Assembly (NCBI GenBank): GCA_030248135.1
Contig: JASANC010004087.1
Coordinates: forward strand, 310,001-374,000
Length of the DNA: 64,000 nucleotides
Reading direction: 5' to 3'
From: Theristus sp. LFF4_11
Lineage: Eukaryota; Nematoda; Chromadorea; Monhysterida; Xyalidae
Translations under genes and position numbers: made by a program
The notes under the pieces: model-generated
Databases searched by the model: none
Told to the model about the DNA's origin: nothing
What the model saw: the letters and a program-made list of their open reading frames with translations, nothing else
In this document: positions 57,243-64,000 of the stretch, piece after piece
Position numbering within the stretch: the first letter of the stretch is position 1
How the letters are laid out: each line of letters begins with the position of its first letter

Positions 57243-60200
57243 TCATGATTTCTCTTGGAGATGCAGCCGTTTCAGTCTGAGATAGGCGACCGGTGCAAAG
57301 GCGTCGTTCGAATGCAGCACAGTCTCTGATTCGTCCAGCACAATCCTGCGAGCGAACAGCGGGCAATCGAGTACAAATGTCTCGAACTCGCCGCCCTCAC
57401 CGCACACGTTCAAGCCGTACTGCTGCGCCAGTCGCCGCATTTCTGGTTGAATTTCGCTCAGTGACAGGCCGAGATGTCTGCAGACATGAAATAATGACCG
57501 TTGTCTCGTTCAATCATTCACATTCAAAATATCGCCTTATCTTGGATGAAGTTTACATTTAAGTTCACCAGTTCACAATACAATCAACTGTGTAAATCAT
57601 AAGCAACTCGCCGTGTGACCGATTCAGTTTCGTGGTCATTGATTGGTTTACACACCTCGATGCAGCCTATCAGAATCAAATTGTAGACTGCAGAAAATGA
57701 TCTCGGGTATTTTTATTGACTATTTTTATTCCGTGCATTTGCGTTCAATTAACTAGCGCTTGCGTTAAATTGTAATTGCGTCAGGACAGTGCTTGCTCAC
57801 TTTGATCGTGCTTGATGGTCAATCGTAGTCTGATGTTGTCGGTTCGCGTTTTTCACTTTTTATTTAGTTTCAACTGTGTTGTCTTTGCAGTCCTTGAGTG
57901 ATATTCCGATTTGAGAAAACACCACAAGTTATGGCCGACATGTTCCGAAAAAAACTTATCGTCAATCGTTCAAATGTTTCAGTTTGACTGCACACCCGCA
58001 TCCACGCAAAACAACGAGCGACACACAGCTCACCCACGAGAACGCACTTGTCCGGCAGGAGGCCCATTGCAGCGACCTTTATCACGATCGCGTGCACTCC
58101 GTCGTTGATCATGTCGCCAAGCAACGTCTCCTGGTCACGTCGCCACAAGTAGCACAATGGAGTCAGTCCAAGACGGGCACACACATTCGCGACACGAACA
58201 TACTGGTACTCGGAATGGATCGCACCGGCGGACACACCTGCAGAAATTCACACATCAACATCATGCGGACCAACTGTGAAACATGTGGAATTTGGACTCG
58301 AATCTGGCATGCTGATTGGCTGCATCAAGCCGGTCGCTTGGACCATTGACCAAGTGAATTCAATTCAAAAGCAGTCAATCCGGCTGATTTACCATGATTT
58401 ACAGTTCCGACTGCACCCGTATTCAAATTTGTAAAATATCGTCTGAATAAAAAAACGATTCAGCGATTGTAAGTCGCCACAAAAAACTTCAATTCACGTG
58501 TTCAGCGATACAGAACCGCGGAAAAACGTAAATGACGCTCAAACGACCGGCGGCCCAAAACAGACCAACACGACCGCACACAGCAAAGCACATCGCTTGA
58601 GTCAGCGCCAACCTTGCACGTCCGGATGTTTTCGTTGGACGTCTTGAAGAAGTTGCGTCAAATTCTCAACTTCGTCGCCTTCAATCGGTGCGTCGTATTG
58701 CATAGTAGTTGACACCGCTGTGCCCGTGATCTCGCGCCTGTACAACGGCAACCGGCACGCCTCTGCATACAGCTGAACAAACGAAACAACTGTTTGGCCT
58801 TTCGTTGAGAAAAAGGGCGTGCGATGGGACAGCACCAGGTTGCGGCTGTGATTTGAATACATTGTTAAAAGTGATTTTCTTATCAGATTTTGCTTGCAAT
58901 GAGTCGTTGTAGGCTTTTGATCCCTAACATATTGATGCAGTCAAAACCGAAGGCGTAAGCAAATTTTTGAGAGGGATGATGGGGGTGCTAAAAAATTTTC
59001 AGTGGGGCGGGGCGGGGGTGTTAGTCATGATGGTACAGTGGTCACCCACCCCAAGCCCCATGGGAGGTGCACTAATGAGAAAAAAATCTGGGGGTCATGT
59101 CATATTCATATAGACCCACACCCACCCAACTAGGGTTGGCAAAATACCGTTTTTTTCAAATCGTGGTAAAAAAACCTGTATTTTTACCGGTAAAATTACG
59201 GTAATTTTACCGGAAAAAAACGAAAGCCAAAAAGTTGTAAAACCCCCATATTTTTCGCAGCCGACTTTAAACTTGAACCAGGATTTGTGAAACAGCTTTC
59301 AGAATGCTTTGTTCAAAATATCGTGCACCAACGAAGAAAATAAAATATGTTTGGGCTTGAAAACCCAAAAGGTCAGCAATAAATCGAACATTATCTTTTG
59401 CTCAATCGTTAATATTCCACCAATTACACAGGAAAAACCACAGCGTTTTAACCGGACAGTCTTTGGTCACAATAGACGAACACAATTTGCTGCAATAACG
59501 CAATTAAACCGAATTTAGATTTAGAATTTAGAATTTGAATTCAGATCAAAAAGAAAACAAAAAGAATTGTGTAAGAAAGACAATTTTGAGCGACATTTGG
59601 AATTTTTGAAATTTTCAGCTCAGCTCGGCAGATCCAGCCGATTCTTGCACCTCGCTTAACAGTTCTTTCAAAACATCAGTGTCAATTTCGTCATCATATT
59701 TTTCTTGGTCACAGATTTTCTCATTTTCTCATCAAAAATGATATAAAAACTCAGGGTCCGAAATTGAAAAAAACCGGTAAAATACGAAAAAAAAACGGAA
59801 AAATACAGAAACGGTATTTTTCCCGTTTTTTTTCAAGGCACCAATTTTTGCCCTGGTAAAAAACGCGTATAAATACGTGTTTTTTACCGGTAAAAAACCG
59901 GTATTTTTACCATGCCAACCCTACACCCAACCATTATTTTTTTGCTGATACTTTTGAGGCAAAAAACTAAATTTTGCGACAACATGTCAACGACAAAATT
60001 ACAACGAAGAATGTCAAGTTATCACATATCACAAGAATTACATCAACAGTTTTATTAAAAAAGCGTATCTAAAACCATCCATCCATCAGCCGCCGTTCAG
60101 TTTCACATTCAGCCAGAGTCCAGACTCGCTACAGATCAGAGACGTTCCTTCCATTGAGGCGTTTTAATTGCAAATAAGCCTCTCACGCACGCTTCCCCAT

Positions 60201-61159
60201 CATCATCCATCCATACATTCCTACTTACGTGAATGGCGTCGTGTCCAACGGTTTGATACATATAACTGTCCAGTTCGTCGCTTCGGCCCGACTAGGGTTG
60301 TTAAACAAAAATGAAAATTTTTTTTTTAAAAAAAAAAGTGATTAAAAAAAAAAACAAAAATGCCGATTTTTTTTTAAAAAAAAAAAAATTCGAAAAATTT
60401 TCCTCCAATATGCTCTGAAAACCTCAATTTTGGCACAATTTTTCGAAAGTTCAACAAAAACTTTCTTTGATTATACCTCGTAAAACCTTTAGCAGTCGAT
60501 TTTGGACCGTTTTACCGACTGATTTTAGGCTTCGACAACATCTGCGATGAAGTTTTTGAGCGTCCCAAAGCTTAGCCTACCATTTCCGATGCAGATAAGG
60601 TGACGATTAGCCTCGCAGAGCGTCCGATTGTGCTCGCTGCACCGTTTGCAAGCGCTACGTTGTCTGGTTGCTGCTTCGTGTCGTGTCGTCGCGAAACCAT
60701 CAGAAGAATTGATCGAATTTCAAGGCGGTATGTTTGTCTTCACTTCAGCATTAGCTTAGCTGGGGACAATTAGTGACGTTTTGGAGGTCAAAACACAAGA
60801 AGAGGCATGGTGACGGTTTGGAAAAGGGGTAATTGAGGTCACCAAAACAAAATCTGCAAAGTTCCGCCAACGGGTGTCATTCGGGAGGCGCTTGCATATC
60901 ATATGTGGTTCTTCGGACTCCCTGATTGATTTAGCACAACTTTGATTTTTGAAATTTTTTTTTAAAAAAAAAAAAATTTTTTTTTTTAAAAAAAAACAAA
61001 AATGACGATTTTTGTTTTTTTTAACAACCCTAGGCCCGACCCCGACCCCGACGGCGGGTGTAAATTCGCCAAACAGCAAATCTCGTGACCGTCTGCTTTG
61101 CACTTCATCAAATTGTAGCAACTATCTTTTCCACCAGACACCAAACCAACAACCTTCAT
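57243..61159 (-). CDS. DPH6: Diphthine-ammonia ligase, first exon interrupted by a transposon
   Basis: DPH6 makes the last step of diphthamide on elongation factor 2, amidating diphthine with ATP and ammonia. Exon 1 starts at 61159 with the PP-loop motif VSGGKDSCYN and ANLHPP, and continues beyond the insertion with DELDSYMYQTVGHDAIH to a GTAAGT donor at 60228. Exon 3 (about 58772-58614) has LYAEACRLPLYRR and EGDEVENL. The exon at about 58240-58091 has QYVRVANVCARLGL, CYLWRRDQETLL and VIKVAAMGL. The last exon, 57483-57243, has GLNVCGEGGEFETFVLDCPL and AFAPVAYLRL. All conserved blocks are intact. A hAT-like element at 60293-61032 splits exon 1 and brings in-frame stops, so this allele is probably non-functional unless the element is removed. 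Confidence 0.92.
59131..59923. mobile_element. hAT-like non-autonomous element with perfect 8-bp duplication (CACCCAAC)
   Basis: TIRs are tagggttggca and tgccaaccctа-type complement (59131 and 59923 ends). CACCCAAC flanks both sides (59123-59130 and 59924-59931). The subterminal regions have repeated taccggtaaaa palindromes. No transposase ORF. It lies in a DPH6 intron. Confidence 0.85.
60293..61032. mobile_element. hAT-like non-autonomous element inside DPH6 exon 1, 8-bp duplication (GGCCCGAC)
   Basis: The ends tagggttgtta and taacaaccctа-type complement are inverted repeats, followed inward by poly-A/poly-T tracts. GGCCCGAC is directly duplicated at 60285-60292 and 61033-61040. Removing the element and one duplicate rejoins the exon in frame. 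The interior has no full transposase but keeps a Cys/His peptide pattern (ACKRCSEHNRTLCEANRH on the minus strand) that is partly shared with the degraded copy at 19.7-20.4 kb. Confidence 0.93.
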
Positions 61160-61738
61160 TACGTTCGTTGTTCGTTTGATTTCCCTCCTGTTAAAAAAAA
61201 GAAAATCCCGATTTTTTTTAATTAGAAAACATTTCCCAACCAAAAATTTCAAATTTTTTTCAAATTAATTTAATTTTTTTTCAAAATGCTGGAGGAAAAT
61301 CCGATAGTCGACAAAAATAGGTGCATTCGAACCGCGCTGACGCGCTGAGTTCGAATATGGCACTTTTAGAATGAAATAAAGCTGCCCTGACTTTCAAAAT
61401 TGACAAAAACTTTCGTGAAAATTATAGCCTTTGACGTCAATTTGGACTGGACCTACCTTTTGCAGCATGTGGATCCAAACCCAGGTCGTGGTTCTGGTTC
61501 CAAATAATTTTTGTGTGTTCCACAGTACTTTCTTGAATACTTCAGATAGAAAACGCACCGGTTCACGTTGTTGTTGATGGGCAACGCCGCGCTTCTTCAA
61601 AACGACAAATCGGCAACAATCAAGAGTTGACAAGTAGGTTTCCTTCAAGTTGAAGGGTAAAACCAAAGTAATTTACTGCTTTTTAGCCTATTAACGAGCT
61701 CATGAAACCAATTGCAGACAGTACCGAAGACATGGGGG
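61160..61738. other. DPH6 upstream region; possible small minus-strand exon
   Basis: The sequence 5' of DPH6 is AT-rich. A minus-strand frame near 61590-61455 ends FGSTCCKR before a stop and has several Cys, but no acceptor I trust. No other gene is supported. Confidence 0.3.
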
Positions 61739-61746
61739 GTGAGGGG

Positions 61747-62210
61747 CATAGTTGTTCCAGAGCCGAGGGGTTGGGGGGGCCGATATAGATAGCTGGGACA
61801 AATTTTCTAGATAGATAGATAGCTGGAAAATTTTGGGGGGGGGGCCGCGGGGGGGCATGTGACTTTGGGGGGGCGGGGGGGCCGGTCAAAATTTTTAAAT
61901 TTGATAGATAGAAAGCTAAAAAGCTATAAAAACAGCAAAATAATGCTAAAAATACACTAAAATCAAGTATGAACGCGTATTTTACCTATAATTAGCAAAA
62001 TTTTCAAGAATTACGAGCAAAAATGGTCAATTTTGGTCAAAAATTGACTCATTTTATGTCTTCAAAGACAAAAATTTTTAGATAGATAGCTGGCTGAGAA
62101 AATTTTTTAGATAGATAATTGCTGAGCCGAAAAAACCTGTTTGATAGAGATAGATTCGAAATTTTTGGGGGGGGGGGCCGCCCCCCAGGCCCCCCCCTAG
62201 AACAACTATG
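61747..62210. mobile_element. Short TIR element with perfect 8-bp duplication (GTGAGGGG)
   Basis: The ends catagttgttc and gaacaactatg are inverted. GTGAGGGG flanks both sides (61739-61746 and 62211-62218). G/C homopolymer runs lie just inside each end, and gatagatagatagctgg repeats occupy the interior. The duplication length suits a hAT-type element. No ORF of interest. Confidence 0.85.
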
Positions 62211-62289
62211 GTGAGGGGGTACGTACGTACACCCCCCACCCAGAGCACCCGAGACCTCCGCGTGGGGGGGATGAGGGTCACCACGCGAC

Positions 62290-62410
62290 ACCGGCTTGCG
62301 GACAAAAGACCGCACGTGCCAAAAGACCGCAGATTTGAGATTTTTTTGTGACCAAAAGACCGCAGATGCTATCAAACCAAAATACCGCACGTGCCAAAAG
62401 ACCGCACCAA
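62290..62410. repeat. Short tandem repeat, caaaagaccgca units
   Basis: The motif (c)caaaagaccgca(c/g) occurs four to five times, alternating with gtgc or gatt spacers (for example 62303, 62318, 62351, 62395). Confidence 0.7.
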
Positions 62411-62474
62411 AATCATTCACTGCGTACGTGATTATGATATGTTTTTTTGTGTTTATTTTGTCTTCCTATTCTTT

Positions 62475-63750
62475 TTTATTCCACAAAAATCATTGATTGA
62501 GCCGTCGATCCTTGAAATCAGCCGAGCACAGCGCCGACAGAGTCGCGTGACAGGTTGGCGCACAAGACACATGTCGTGAAGCACAAACAACGAACACATA
62601 ACGTCGTCCAGACATGATTTCCTTGGCCGATTTTGGCAATCCATGGCTCAATCAACTCAGCAGAGCAGCGGGAACACGTTGATATGTCGTTTGTTGTTGA
62701 TTGTTGTTTTATTCAGAATCGGTTGCTTTGCAATAAAAAAGTGTGAAAAACGACAAAACACAAATTTTTTGTGGTTTTCTGTTTTTTTGGTTTTTGAAAA
62801 AATGATCGGAACTAACCACAAGCGACACATCATCGTGTTGCCGGTGTTCTGCTGAATTGATTGAGCTGTCGTTCGTCGAAATCGGTCAAGCACATCGCCG
62901 GCAGTGCTGCGTGACAGGTCGGCGCGCGCGACACACACGGTGAAACGAGCAGATTGTCAACAGAAAACGTCGCCCAGCTCACGATTCCCCCAGCCAATTT
63001 TTATGATCCATGACTCAACCAACTCAGCAGAGCAGCGGGAACACGTTGATATGTCGTTTGTTGTTGGTTGTTGTTTTATTCAGCATCGGGTGCTTTGCAA
63101 TAAAAAAAGTGTGAAAAACGACAAAACACAAATTTATTGTGATTTTGGGTTTTTTTGGTTTTTGAAAAAATGATTGGAACTAACCACAAGCGACACATCA
63201 TTGTGTTGCCGGTGTTCTGCTGAATTGATTGAGCTGTCGTTCGTCGAAATCGGTCAAGCACAGCGCCGGCAGTGCTGCGTGACAGGTCGGCGCGCGCGAC
63301 ACACGGTGAAACGAGCAGATTGTCAACAGAAAACGTCGCCCAGCTCACGATTCCCCCAGCCGATTTTTATGATCCATCACTTTATCAACTCAGCAGAGCA
63401 GCGGGAACACGTTGATATGTCGTTTGTTGTTGGTTCTTGTTTTATTCAGCGTCGGTTGCTTTGCAATAAAAAAAGTGTGAAATACGACAAAACACAAATT
63501 TATTGTGATTTTGGGTTTTTTTGGTTTTTGAAAAAATGATCGGAACTAACCACAGGCGACACATCATCGTGTTGCCAGTGTTCTGCTGAATTGATTGAGC
63601 TGTCGTTCGTCGAAATCGGTTGAGCACAGCGCCGGTAGAGTTGCGTGACAGGTTGGTGCACAAGACAAACACGGTGAAACGCGCAGACTGCCAACAGAAA
63701 GCGTCGCCTGGCTCACGATTCCCTCAGCCAATTTTGATAATCCATGAGAA
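62475..63750. repeat. Tandem array of about 365-bp units, roughly 3.5 copies
   Basis: The block from atccat(g/c)actc..ctcagcagagcagcgggaacacgttgatatgtcg to cgtcgcccagctcacgattcccccagcc repeats starting near 62640, 63005 and 63370, with a diverged partial unit at 62480-62640 and an end near 63745. Internal unit copies are over 90 percent alike by eye. ORFs within it recur with the unit and are not supported as genes. Confidence 0.9.
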
Positions 63751-64000
63751 ATTATCAAACAAAAGTGAGCTTTGAAGGCTGTGTCCACAATCATTTTTAC
63801 TATTTGGCCGTGTTCCAAATCCACTGAACCCCGAAAACGCTATTTGGCCGTGTTCCATTCCAAATCCACTGAACGAAGAAAAAGAATTTTTGTTGCGTAA
63901 AACTGAAACTCGAACAATGAACAAACGAAAACAACACAATTTATCACAAGAAATGATACGAATGTTGCTTGATGCAATTGTAAAATCGACATAGAATCAG

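Noticed and set aside
62640..63700. Family of short paralogous genes on both strands
   Set aside because: The ORFs recur only because the 365-bp unit repeats; no splice sites or recognisable motifs.

Overview
The window is eukaryotic. Its genes are split by short GT-AG introns, many only 50-60 nt with TTTTCAG-type acceptors, and the host proteins are animal ones: a nicotinic acetylcholine receptor subunit, a receptor tyrosine kinase, a type II diacylglycerol kinase, C-type lectins and DPH6. The intron style fits a nematode-like ecdysozoan best. That is inference; no rRNA or mitochondrial marker is present.

Region 1 (1-12 kb) is most of a Maverick/Polinton-class element, cut by the left window edge. 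A plus-strand cluster encodes a penton-like protein, a double-jelly-roll-type major capsid protein, a packaging ATPase and two small conserved proteins. A minus-strand cluster, read from 11.7 kb toward 3.6 kb, encodes a Cys-rich protein, an unknown protein, a protein-primed family B DNA polymerase with added N-terminal C2H2 fingers, a PC4-like protein and a protein with an SKP1/Elongin-C/BTB-like region. The clusters converge and overlap by 9 bp at 3635-3643. Several genes carry host-type introns. No integrase or protease is visible; they may lie left of the window.

Region 2 (12-22 kb) holds minus-strand host genes in repeat-rich DNA: a coiled-coil protein with locally duplicated exons, a membrane protein with repeated exons, unassigned exons, and an AADAC-like lipase/esterase fragment. 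Two tRNA-derived SINEs, a degraded transposon and a long hairpin lie in or near it. An isolated AT-rich ORF (21.3 kb) and a secreted Cys-rich ORF (21.1 kb) are unassigned.

Region 3 (22.3-32 kb) has the 3' half of a type II diacylglycerol kinase (accessory domain to SAM domain) and a convergent ZNF385-like zinc-finger gene. Region 4 (32-42.6 kb) is mostly non-coding: a (CAAA)n microsatellite, a G-rich TIR element, a 1.4 kb minisatellite inside a small secreted-peptide gene, and a mariner-like element that keeps only the DNA-binding part of its transposase.

Region 5 (42.9-57 kb) holds a secreted Cys-containing protein, an alpha-type nAChR subunit, a small Cys-rich exon, a two-CTLD plus PAN protein and a receptor tyrosine kinase. 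Region 6 (57-64 kb) has DPH6, whose first coding exon is interrupted by a hAT-like element with a perfect 8-bp target duplication. Two more elements with perfect 8-bp duplications lie nearby, followed by a tandem array of about 365-bp units.
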